Below the pieces are notes generated by a model. The model had not been told where the DNA came from, did not search any database, and was given only the letters and a program-made list of their open reading frames with translations. Positions 24,477 through 36,900 of a stretch of 64,000 nt of DNA are shown here, one piece after another. Numbering within the stretch: position 1 is the stretch's first letter; each line of letters begins with the position of its first letter. The DNA is from Certhia americana (lineage: Eukaryota > Chordata > Aves > Passeriformes > Certhiidae), in assembly GCA_018697195.1 (NCBI GenBank), contig CM031858.1, forward strand, positions 127,543,133-127,607,132. The letters are read 5' to 3'. The position numbers and the translations under genes were made by a program.

Positions 24477-27400
24477 ACATATATATATATATATATATAT
24501 GCAGACAGAACAGGAGGAACAGACAGTCTTTTATATACAGTCTGTACTAATTACACTGTCTACAATTTAAAATACCTACACCCATATGTGTATAATTTTG
24601 AGAAACTATTCTATTTTTAAAAGATTAACAGATTAGTGTGAAATTGCTTGCTTGAAGTTTGACAAGGGCACATTACTACAGAGCAAGGCTGTCTTCAGGT
24701 AAACTCAGATCATTGATGACATATGATGAGAACATTTGAGTCCATCCTGGTAGTGCTTTACAGTTTCTGCATATTTTGGGCATAATTAAGAAGAAATCAG
24801 GAGCCCACTTTCTTTTATTACACATATCAGCCTGTACTTTAGAAGGCAAAGACATGCAAAAGACAAGAATTTCTGATTTACTACTTCGATCTGTTACCAA
24901 CCACATTCTACAACTTTTAGTAAATTGCTTGAAATGGGTGGAATTAATTACTTTAGGTATTCTTACATTCCTTTCTATAAAAAGCACGGATATAAGAATA
25001 TTTCCACTTTTTCTCACAGTTTCAATCACTAGTACTGAAAAAATTTGCAAACCATTCTGACTAGTGAATCAATACAAACTTTCCCAAAGAGAGACAAGAG
25101 AAGCAGCTAGAGATGATCCTAGGGGATGTACAGAAGACATGAGAGTTTGCTTTAATGTGATGGTATGTGTTCCTTTTGAAAATATAATGCTTATGGCTTT
25201 ATTTCATGCTTTGAGGAAACCCTGCTGTGATAGGAAACCTAGCAAACTAAACAAACTCCTACATCTATGAATCTCTAGCTCCTGGGATCAACTTCTTCAT
25301 CACTCAGGTCCACTACTGAATTTGTATATTATTTTCAAATGGCATTTTCATTTTACTAGTAATAAAATCCTATTGATTAACAGAATGAAAAAATTTTATT
25401 TTGGGTATTTTCATGATTGTCTTTAGACAAAAATTATCTTAAATAAATTTGAATTTTAATAGAATTTTGCATTTTGCTAGGGAAGGTCTTCATATTACAA
25501 ATGCTGCAAATACTGTAACAGCCTTGCCTATTTATATTCTTTCCTGTCTTCTCTTTGTTTATTTTTAGTGGGAAAAATAAGCTAGAGAAGTACTTAAAAC
25601 TCCTTTCTGAAGGCTGAAAAAATGAACACATGCTGGGATTGAAGATTTGGATATTACATGAGAACAGCATGTATCACACAGTTCTCCGCTATTGTCCATG
25701 GTCTGGTCCCTGTGGCCGTTCATGTGAAGGGAATGTACATTTTCCACCACTCCTAAGTGGCACTTTGAGTGAGAATAAATGCAAGAGAACCTTAATTGTG
25801 CATAAAGCTGTACTAAAATTGAACCCTTGTTTTGACAAAAAAAAATAAAAATAGCAAGATTTGTCTCTAAGCCCCTCAGCTAAATTGCAGGTTTGTTAAC
25901 ATGGTGGCTTCTTTTGTTTTATCTTTATTTATTTACCCCTATGTTTTGTGTGTCCTCCTATGAAGAAGTATTTGTAAACGCTAAGATGAAGGTCAAAGTC
26001 ATACTGTAAATATTCACAATAGATGTAATCTGTAATGGGGCAGAAATGACAGAAGCATAGAATGGTTTGGGTTGGAAGGGACCATTCAGTTCCAGCCCTC
26101 CTGCCATGGGCAAGGACACCTTCCACTAGACCAGGTTGCTCAGAGCCCCATCCAGCCTGGACTGAAACACTTCCAGGGATAGGGCATCCACAGTTCCTCT
26201 GGGCAACCTGTTCTAGCATCTTACCACCTTTTAGAAATCTGAAAAAGTCCTAGAGATCACTGAAATCCCCACAATAGAATGCACACAGAATTTAATTTAT
26301 GCATAATTCTTGTGTTGGCTACATTTTTGTTTGATTTTTTTTTTACCTTGTACCAGTAAACAACTGAGAGTAATTATAATATCCTCCAAATTAGCTCACA
26401 TTAAACCCACCAAAACCAGGTTATTATTATTATTAGCATACCATTGTTTCTTAACACAGACACAGGATTTTGAGAGTTTTAAAAACAGTGACATTGTGGT
26501 TTGTGTATATATATAAAGTTTTTATACAAGTAATTCTTCCTTCACTGTTACTTTACTTTTTTTTTAATTCACATTAAGAAAAAAATGTCAAGATGGATTT
26601 GTCCACGGCTTGGGTCTTTTTCATTAAACTGGTGATAAAAAGAAGTGGGAATTTTGAATCCTAATTGGCAAAGTGATTAGAAGAAAAGAAGTCATTAAAA
26701 GTTCTCTGATCTCAAAAGAAGACAAATTTTCTAAGAAGTCTGCAGACTTCAAAGGGAAACCTGATCCAAGTGTGCACCATATTTTAAATTGAGACAACTT
26801 CAAACTGGAGATAGTGTATACAGAGAAAGTGACAGAAAGACAAATCTGCTACTTAGGTCTTACTTTGTTAAAATTTACTCATATGAAGTGCTCTGATCTA
26901 TTGGAGAATATGCTGCTAAGATCCTAGGATCCTATATCCATACAGCTGTGTGCTCCTCTAGCTAGAGAGACCACTGCCAGCCTCTCTAGAACTCAGGGAA
27001 TATGGTCAGTTCGCACCAGTGACTCTTGGCACTCGTTGGCATGGAGATGACTGAGCCCCTGACACGGAGGGGCAGCCCCCAGGATGACAGATTGCAGCGG
27101 GAAGAGCAAAGGGTGCTGGAAAGGACAAGATGGTCAGGCAGCCAAGCCATACTCCTGGGCCTCCCAGCAGAAGGAAGACTACGCAAGAATTTGCTTAGAG
27201 AGTAAGATGAAGCCAGGAGTTCATTGCACCGGCAAAGTTCAGGAGAGATTGGACATGAGAATGTAGGTCAATCCTAGCACCTCCCCTTCTCTGAATTAGG
27301 AGCTCAGCAGCCTGGGGCAACAGCAGTTGGCCCCAGCAGGAAGAAGGGATAATGCCAGAGGTTGAATGTTTGATGGCTCTCAGAGCAGAGCTTCCCACTC

Positions 27401-30400
27401 ACTGGGAAAGCAGAGATCTGAACACAGAGTCATTGGGGCCACAATTTTCCACAGCTGCTGTGCTTCATCCCACACACAGTAAGGTTGGGACCACACCTCT
27501 GCAAGCCACTATGGCCAGCCTTGCCAGTTCTCGGGTTTATAAAAAATATTTTTGTGTGTCTCTGCTGGCCGGCTGTTTTTCCCTGATTCCCGAGAATGTA
27601 AAGTTTTGTTTCCCCAGCTAGAGATTTTGAAGGAAAGGGTCATGAGTCATCTCTTCTGATGTTTCATTCATTGTTTATTCTTTCTTATCAATACATTCTG
27701 TTTCTGACCAGCAGAGCTCTTCATTGCAGGTCAGTTCACGGCACAAAACCCCAAATCCCCCTCACACAGAGTGGTGTGCACATTCATACTACAATCCACG
27801 TAATCAGTATTTATAATACTTCTCCAATAACTATTATCCATGTTAGAAGGTTAGACTCTACTCTAAGCCAACTATAATGTGCCACCTCACTGCAGAACAT
27901 GGAGCAGATGAGGAAGAAGGAGGAAGCCCAGAAGCCACGTAGACTTCTCCATCTTGTCATCATCTGCTTACCATACTAAAACCCCCATATAGCTAAAATT
28001 TATCCCTGTGATAAAACTACACGCTATTCTACCATCTAATACACATTCTTGAAAACTCTGCTTCATTCCAGAGCCTAAAAGCCCTTTTTCCATGAACAAA
28101 GGTTAAAAACACTGTTTGTCAGAGATCTTAAAATCTCTTAAACATGCAAAGAAATCTTTCTCATAATTCCAGACTCTGACAGCCAGTGCCACAAGGGATC
28201 ATTACAAACAAACAAACAAACAAACAAAACAGCTAAGGAGCGACTTAGTTGATTATATAAGTATTTTAGTTGCTAGCTCTTCCTGAACCTCAGGCCCTAC
28301 TGATTTTGCTGCTTCTGCTAGCACTGCTAGTTGCAGCACAACTGAAAACATTAATTCCATGTCACTACTGGATCTTCAGTATCCTGAATACTCAGTGGTA
28401 ATCCCATTTCCTCAGTTTCTAAACTGCATCACAAGAAAGGTGCTCTCTGTGATTCTTAGAAATGGGAAGCTAAAAGTATGTTTGCACATTACCATACTAC
28501 CAACTACACATTCAAAATTTCAGAGGTGCAACCCACTTGTGAATTATGATATTCAGACCGAGTGTTTGTCTTGCCATACTGAGAGGGGAAGGGAACAGCC
28601 TATGCCTGCAACTGCCCTTTCTGACTGCTATACTGAACTGCTCCCAAAACAGCCATGTCTGGGGTTGAGACAGATTCCTTTTGACCCCAGTTGGTGCTGG
28701 TATTTTTAAGTTCTTATCACTACAGTTCTCTGGCACGATTCAACATCACTAGTGGATATTATCTAGCTACTCCACACTGTAACACAAATGCCTCTACTCG
28801 CACCTCTCACAGCAAGAGATGAGAAACAGTTATTTCAGAACATGATTCATCTAGTTTGTTTTAGACACCTACTTCAGGATGCAACAAACCTTACCCAGGA
28901 AGGCAATATATCTCTCCTATAACTCTAAAGGGGCTCCATGAGATTAACTCAAACATCAACATATGGTCAGATTAATTCCATCCCCTCAAGTCTTCTGGCT
29001 TTTGACTTAGGTCTTTTCTTTTAAGTCAGTTGCAAAATATTAATTATAGAAGTACAGGATATGGACTTAAGTGATATATGTACAAACCCAGGAAGTACTT
29101 ATCATAGGCTGACTTAAGGAGAGACTTAAACCTTAAAAAAGCCCAAATCAACCAAACAAAAGATATTTTGCACAAAAAATGTTGCTATTTTAACTTATCT
29201 GCTTTTTTGTGGGTTTTTTCTTGGTTTTTCTTCTGCTTTCATCTTTTATCACAAGTTAAGGTTTTAGCTGTATATGTTTCCAGTTATTGTTGTTACCTGT
29301 TCAGCACTTTTTGGAACCCAAACAGTTAGGAAGAAGTCTAAATATAGATTAAAATCATTTTGGCCTCAAGAACATATGGTTTGGGCATTTTGAAGTGAAT
29401 AATTGTCAGGAAAAGCACAAATTATACTCTAGACTTGAGAACACTAATATTGCAGAAAATGCTTTATTAGTTAATTATATAATATTCTTTAAATTCAGAT
29501 ATAGTATTGTCTTATATTTTAGGGTTATCTACATCTTTCTACTTTTTCAATATCCATTACATTTCTGCTTAATAAATAAATATGTAATTAAACATGCAGT
29601 TACTGTAAAATTCTGGTCTTGTTCTCTCAGGAAACCATGACAACATCCATATTAATTGGTAACATGATTTTTCAGATTTTGCTTGCCCCTTAAAAGGCAG
29701 GGGAAATGAGATGGCAATGCAATAATAGATGCTTCTATAGAGCATCTTTGGTATTTCCTAAATACTCTATCTTGAAGAAAAAGTCTCCATTAAGTGGCCC
29801 TAGCAAGAAACAGAGCCTTGAGGAAACCTGGATGACATGGGAGTTGGAATGTTAAGCCTGATGCCTGCTTCAAATGACTGAAATGTCACTTTCTGTCTAA
29901 AGGGAGAATTTTAGGTTCATAGATAGTACCTCTTTCCTAAATTACTGTTACTAGGAGACCAAACTGAAAAGAAAAAGAAATAATTTCAAGACATTCATTC
30001 ATTAGCTGATTTTTTTAGTTGTAAACTGTTTTCAACTTATTGGGAATTTTCTCTCTTTTTTTTTCTTTTATCCTTTTTTTTTTTTTTTTTTTTGCTCAAC
30101 ATGCTTGAGATACGGCTTTTCACAAGCTCTCCATAGCAAATAATCATTCAAGAACCTGAAATTCAGTCTCTGGTGTGAAATCTCATAGCTCATAAGGCAG
30201 TTCCTCTATTATTAGCACGGCCATTAGTTTGTATGATACATTTTAAAGAAATATTGCCTTTCAGTAGGCTGACAGTAAACACTTGTAAAATGCATAAAGG
30301 ATAAGAATAAAAAGCACTGGAACATGTTACTTTTTTCTTTTTCCCCCCCATTCTCTAAAACTTTCTGAAAAATGTAAGAATTATATGATGCTGTCTCAGA

Positions 30401-30887
30401 TTCAGTACTCAAAATCTGCTCAGCTTCCTTCTAAAAGGAGGAAAGATTAAGGTAAGAGTATTCACTTGTTGTTTGTTTCTTGTATATGTAGTGTTAGGGG
30501 AGTTTTTGTGTGTGTGAGAGGTTGTGGGGTCATAAAAACAATCCTGAAGAGGCTGGCCCACATTTTATGTTTGGACTCATTTAAATAAACCTATTTGCCT
30601 GAACAAAAATGGCTTCCCAAAGCTCATTTCTCATATACTGCAGGGAGAAAATGAGAAAGACAATAAGAAAAAATAAAGTCAAGAATTCCAACACTGTTAG
30701 TTTCAACTTATTAATCAATTCAACAAATATTTTTCAAGTAAATTTCACATTTTTCAACTATATTTCCCCATGTAAACTCAGTTCTCCTAATATACTAATA
30801 TGAGGGTCTGATGAAATGAATCTATTTTGGTAGATAAACTTGATTTCATTGTTGCATAAACAGTTGCTTGAGACAATGACATCTTTG

Positions 30888-30918
<31 letters not shown>

Positions 30919-33900
30919 GGCAGGGTGTTTTTTCAGTGCTTGTAGGTGCAAATGCTGCCAAAATTGTCTGCAAGGACCCATGCTGCCTTTCAGCTAGATG
31001 TTTCCTTGGCAGCCAAGTCGATGTACCAGACAATGTGAACTTTCCTCATTTATTTCCATGCAAAGTCAGCCAGATCCACTTTAACACTTTTCATTAGCAG
31101 TTTAAGATAGGCTGGCTGATCCCAAACTGAGGCAGATGGCAAATGCAAGCAAGCAAGAAAGTTCTGCTGGCCCTGGTATGTGGGAAATAACCTCCAGTTG
31201 CAGTCTGAATGGATAGCTGAGTTTGCAACTTCCCTGACTCCTCCACAAAGGATTGCAATGATCTGTGTTTACCTACGCCACGATGGAAGCAATATGCAAT
31301 CTGGTGGCTCGAGCTGTGCTGCCTTTTTGGTTTGCCACCTGCATCAGGACTGTCTCTGGCCATTAAGCTACACTTTAAATATCACCTTGCTTCTATAGAC
31401 AGGAAAAGCATGGTATAAAATGTGCATCTTAGTCTACAATCCCACTGCTTTAATTGAGAACATCACAAAGTCAGTTCTCTTAACACATTCCTCAGCATCT
31501 CTTTCAGTTTGCATAATAGGGCATATAGAAATGCTAGGCCAAGAAGGAAGCTGAGAGTAAGCTATTACACGCTGAGAGTCCCTGGGATGTATTAAAAGCA
31601 TCTAGTCAAACACACATCTAGAACATGGGGCTGAATTCATCCACAAGACTGCTTTTACTGACTGTCAGTTTTAAATAGATTTCCCTTTTAACAACATGCA
31701 AATGAAGTGCTTTCCTCAAAGCCAAAAGGGTGTTCCATGAAAGCAAAATCCTCCCTAGAAATTATCAAAATGAAGTCAGTAATTTGCCAACAGCTAACAT
31801 TTTCCATCATCTGGCTTCCAGCCAGTAGATGGGGTCAAATAGACCGATCCTCTTCTATCTGCATAATCCTATGTCCAATGACTGAGTCCTCACAAGTAGC
31901 CAGGGTCATTTATGATTTTTTAAATTTCCTATCTCTTTAATAACTGAAAGGGAATTTTCTGTTCTTCACTGCAGCTTTGCACACCATGATAATATTTTCA
32001 AGGATACATTTTATGCATCAAACACTGTATATCTGATAGTTAAGATTTTAAGTATGATCTTGGAGTGGCTGGATATGGGATAGGTGCACATCAGCAAGTA
32101 TAACCCAGGAAAATTTGGAAAGTTTGAGGACAGAGCATGTTCTATCAGCACAATATGTGCTTACTGATAGGGGAAAGACTGCTTTCCTTTTAAATATTGA
32201 AAGCTTTGTGGTTTAGTGACAGAGAGTATTATTTGTGTTAATTGATTCCTGAACTAAACTGGATTTCAGGGAAAATGATGAAGTTAAAAGAATCAATTGT
32301 TATTCAATATGCCTGAAACTTTCAAGCTCTTTGAAATATTATCCTGGCATCTTCATCGTTGTGTAATATTATAAATGCAATAGTTGGGTTTTGTCATCTT
32401 CTATAATATTGCTAATTCTCTCATTTTGCACTCAAATAGTTTCATTTAAAATGGAAGTTGTACTTCCTTAACCTTATAATTATATATAAACAAGGCTGCA
32501 ATTCAACAGTCTCTGTCTCTTTATCCTGCAAACAAGATATGACAGAGGCCCATAAAATATGAATGGAACAGATAAAATTATTAGAAAATTACTTCCTTAC
32601 AATATAAGCATCCATCTGTCTCAAAAAAAAAAAAAAGTCAGAAAGAAGTAGTACTTCACATCTGCTTAAACTGCATGACATATTGTCACAGGATGTTGTG
32701 GATACCAAATCTTATGTGAGTTCAAAAAGAGATTACACCGATTAATGAAAGGAAATCCCTCATAGGCTACTAAACACAAAAATATGGCCTGTGCCTCAGA
32801 AATTCAATGAGCCACAGATTACTGGAAGCTAAGAGGGAATATGCTGGGGTTTTACTGCCATATGTTTAGCCTGCTCTTATTCTCTTCTTTAGGTATCTGT
32901 TAATAGCTATTAACTGGAGATAGGATATGTTGTAGGATAACCTTTGATCTGAACCTGCTTTTGCAATTCTCTGTTTACAAGAACATACACAAGTACTATA
33001 AAATAAAAATTCAAGTAAGGTATTAATCTTTTACATAGTTATTCTAGTGCAGAACTAGAAAATATGCATGTGACAACTGGAAGGTCACACTGCTTGGTTA
33101 TAGATCAAAATTGATGTCGATAATTGCTTATTAAAAAACATACATAATCAATTAAGAGCACTATGCTTTATGAAATTAAAGCCATGTTAACATTGTAATA
33201 CAGAGCTTCCTTTGATCAGAAATGCTTGGCTTCCTTTATACCAAGCCACAGCATGAGCACTGTTCAAGACACAGAGCTCCCTTAGGAGACAGTTTTCACA
33301 ACTCCACTGGTTCACATTTCCAACAGCATATATCTCCTGCACTGTGTCAACCACACTGGCAGCCAAAAGAAATTTACTACAAGTTGATCTATGCAGTTCA
33401 GAGATCAGGATTTTCATAAATTTTTCTTGGCTGCCAGCACAGTGCCCACAGCAGAATCTACGCACTAACTGGAGTCCAAGTACATTACACAAGACACACT
33501 GTATTTGCAACGGGTCCAAGAATCTTTTACTTGGCAACCTACAAACAGCATGGTGCAAAGTGACAGCTTTCTTTGCTTGTTTTCTTGTTATTGCCTGCAA
33601 ACTGGAATAATTTTTTGAATGCTGGAGAGTTAACAAAAAAATAAACAAAACTGAATTCTTGAATTTTTTAGTCTGTTTTCCCACAGATGGAGCTTTATGC
33701 ATACACAAGTTACAAATATCCCACATGTATGTAAGTATTCTGCATTAATATTCTCCTTACATGTCACTGTACACTAAAACCATCTATTACTTCTGTAAGA
33801 GAGTTTCCACTTGTTATTATTTATGATATGTTCTTTGATGGAAGAACTATGTCCTGCAGAATTTTAGAATGGTACACTATCTACCTTGGTAAATTTGCTA

Positions 33901-36900
33901 CAGCGGTAAAAAAAAAAATGGTTTTTAGTTTGATTTCTGCTTCTTGCTGATATGAAGATAACAGTATCAAATTACCGTTAGTGATCTACTGTGTTTATCT
34001 ACACTTAGTTTTTGACAAATATTTTCTGCTGCTGGAAAACACAGTCCTGTGGTCACATTTTATCTGGTAATTGGTACATTACATATCATGTCTAATATTC
34101 TTGAAAACTAAGCTCCTAAGAAATCCTTGTTTTCCCCAAGCACTTCTTCTAAATCTTGCCCATTTTCAAAAAGCTGCATTTGTGTAAGTAGGTCAATCTT
34201 AAATTAATCTAGTTAAAAGTAGTGCACTCTTAATTTAAACTGGTTTAACACTCCCTTAAATAGGTTTAGATGTATTCAGTAACTTCCCAGAAAAAAGTAC
34301 CTGCTTTAAAAAAGGTTTAAAGTAACTTAAGTACATGTAGACAGACAAATGTGAAATCAATTTTGATAAACCAGTGCAATAAGGCTAATAACATACCTTT
34401 TTGTTTTTGCTACAGAAAGACAGGACATAAGATAGCATTTTTCTTCAAGCTACTAGAAAATTAACAGAGACAGTACCTATCCCAGACACTCCTTGGCAGT
34501 GACTTTGAATTTCATCACAGTCATTTGAAATACTGCCATTGAAAAAAATACTTCAAAAAAGATTTTTGTTGAGGGTTTTGACAGTGTACTGCAGTACCAA
34601 AGTACTGCTATTCATAGGAGGAAGTCATTGTCCTTTTCTGGATTTGGATAGATCATTCATTGTCCATAAATTTTTAATTTAAACCAATGAGGGGATATGT
34701 ATCACCTAAATGCATTGGAGCCATGGGAACAAGGAAATCTTTCCCTAGTCTTATGACTGGTCTATTAAGATTTTTTCCCTTTTCTTTTTTTTCTTATTTT
34801 TTTCTGTTTGTTTGTTTACAGTTCTTAAGTTCAAAAGAAAATAAAGATTTTAAAATTTTCTTAATAAGTGCTGCTTTTTCAGATATCTGCTTATGTATCA
34901 TGATTTCCATCTCCTGTTTATTCCTTTACCTTTTTACATCTTTAAGTACACATATTGTAAAACATTTTCCTGTAAAATCCTTTACATTTTGATTTGTTTG
35001 CCATGCACTACCAGAATAATCTAACATTCAATTGAGACTGCCTAGGAGCACAAAATACTTTGCAAGGTACATGAAGAAACCATCCTGTTCCAAATAATTT
35101 TAAACGCTAAGGTTCTTATCTCACCTGAAGTCTAGATTGGCAGATGATAAAGGAAATGGAGTCTACTGTAAGTGAAAGAACCTACTCCCATGGGAACTTG
35201 AAAAGTAGTTGTGCTAAATGGGAAACTAGAAAATGAGAGCTGACTGAAGAAAGATTACAATCCAATACACATATTTTGTATAAAGTATTGAAAAAATAGC
35301 ATTCCCTCTCCTTAAAAAAAAAAAAAAAAAAAAAAGGTGAAAAAAGAGTGCATTGTATTCTATCCTCCAGTATCTCCCTCATTCCCTGACAAAAGAAATT
35401 CTATCCTTGTTTCCACTGCTCCCCTGTGATGCTAAGTCTATTGTCCTTCTTTCTGGCAGCATTTCTAGGATCACCTGCAGCACCATGGATGGAAATTCAA
35501 AGAAAAAACCTCCACAGATCAGCTGAGTGGAGGTAGCAGCTGTACCCAGCTTACAGGGTATTACGTAAGCAAAGAAATATATCCTTGCAGAAAGCCTGCA
35601 GTGTAAAATTGTATGACAGGAGGTTTTTTGCTGAGTGACGGGCCCATTAGTCTTTACTCCTACAAAAGCCTCATTCATTCCTCAGGATGAGGGAGGAGTC
35701 ACAGATCTCTTCCCAGAATATGATTGATAAGATAACATGCCACTGAAGTGAGAACAAAGGAAAGCAGCAATGCGCTGTGCCGATGATGTATTTCTATTGC
35801 AACTGTCCTTGGAGTCTAGAGTATTATTAAAACACAGAAAAACACAAGAAAACGACCAAACATGATAAGAAAAAAAACCATCAAATCAACCAAGAACCTG
35901 TAGTACGAAGACACTGCAATTAAGCAGTCGGAATAAATTGCTGTAGTAATTAACTATACTCAGAATATTGATTTTGTATATGATTCCTTATTTGGAATGA
36001 AAATTACTTCAAAAAGGACAAAAGTTTATGAAAGTATTTCACAAATCTGAGGTAGATGGCATATAAACTGTTTCCATTTGAACAGTACGAGGTGAAGAAA
36101 GAGTCTAGGACTTTTCAAAAGGACCTTATTTTTGCATTCTTGCTGCAAAGTAAACAAGTTGCTCTGTGTTTTTGAGTCTCTCTGGGATACTGAAATAGGA
36201 ATCAGAGAAAATCAGCCCCTTGGGGTGAGAGTTAGTTTAAAAGTAAAAATAAATCATCAAATCTTTTCCCTATTCTACTGGATTTCAAATAATACTACAA
36301 GAAGGTGACTATTGGACTACTGGAGAAATGAATCTTAAAATTGACACTCGCCTGGGAAAAATGACTCATAGCTAAGATCACATATATATTTTTCAACCTT
36401 CTGCTTTTCAGTGTTCTGAGACTCAGCTCAAAATGATAGGAAGCCTAAGAGAGCTGTAAGTCTTTCTTTTCTGTCAATCCCAAATGGCATGCTTGTCTTC
36501 TTTTTCACCCTGGAAATTTTTCCAGTGATAGCTTTTAAACTTTTGTGATATAGATAGCAAACCTTTTTATTATAAAAGCTTCTAAGATACATAAAAGCAC
36601 AGTTTTAGCGATAGCATCTTTTACGTCCCTTGATTTTTTTCATCAAGGTATATTAAAATTCATTAATACAAGCAATAGCTTTTGAAAACAGTTCTACAAA
36701 ACTCAACGTAAAAAGTTATATAAAGAAATGAGTGCCATTTTGCACTATGAAAATTGTATAAGTGAAAGGAGAATGAGACAGCCAGAAGTTCGTTCACTTT
36801 CATACAAGGTGTGGAACTGCTCCAAAAGAGTTATCCCAATTAAAATGACATCCTGGCTTCAATGTACTCATGCCTGTAGATTTTCCTCAGCGCTGGAAGC

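Noticed and set aside
24676..25050. 124-residue minus-strand frame with a long overlapping plus-strand frame
   Set aside because: No family resemblance and no flanking splice context; taken as chance.
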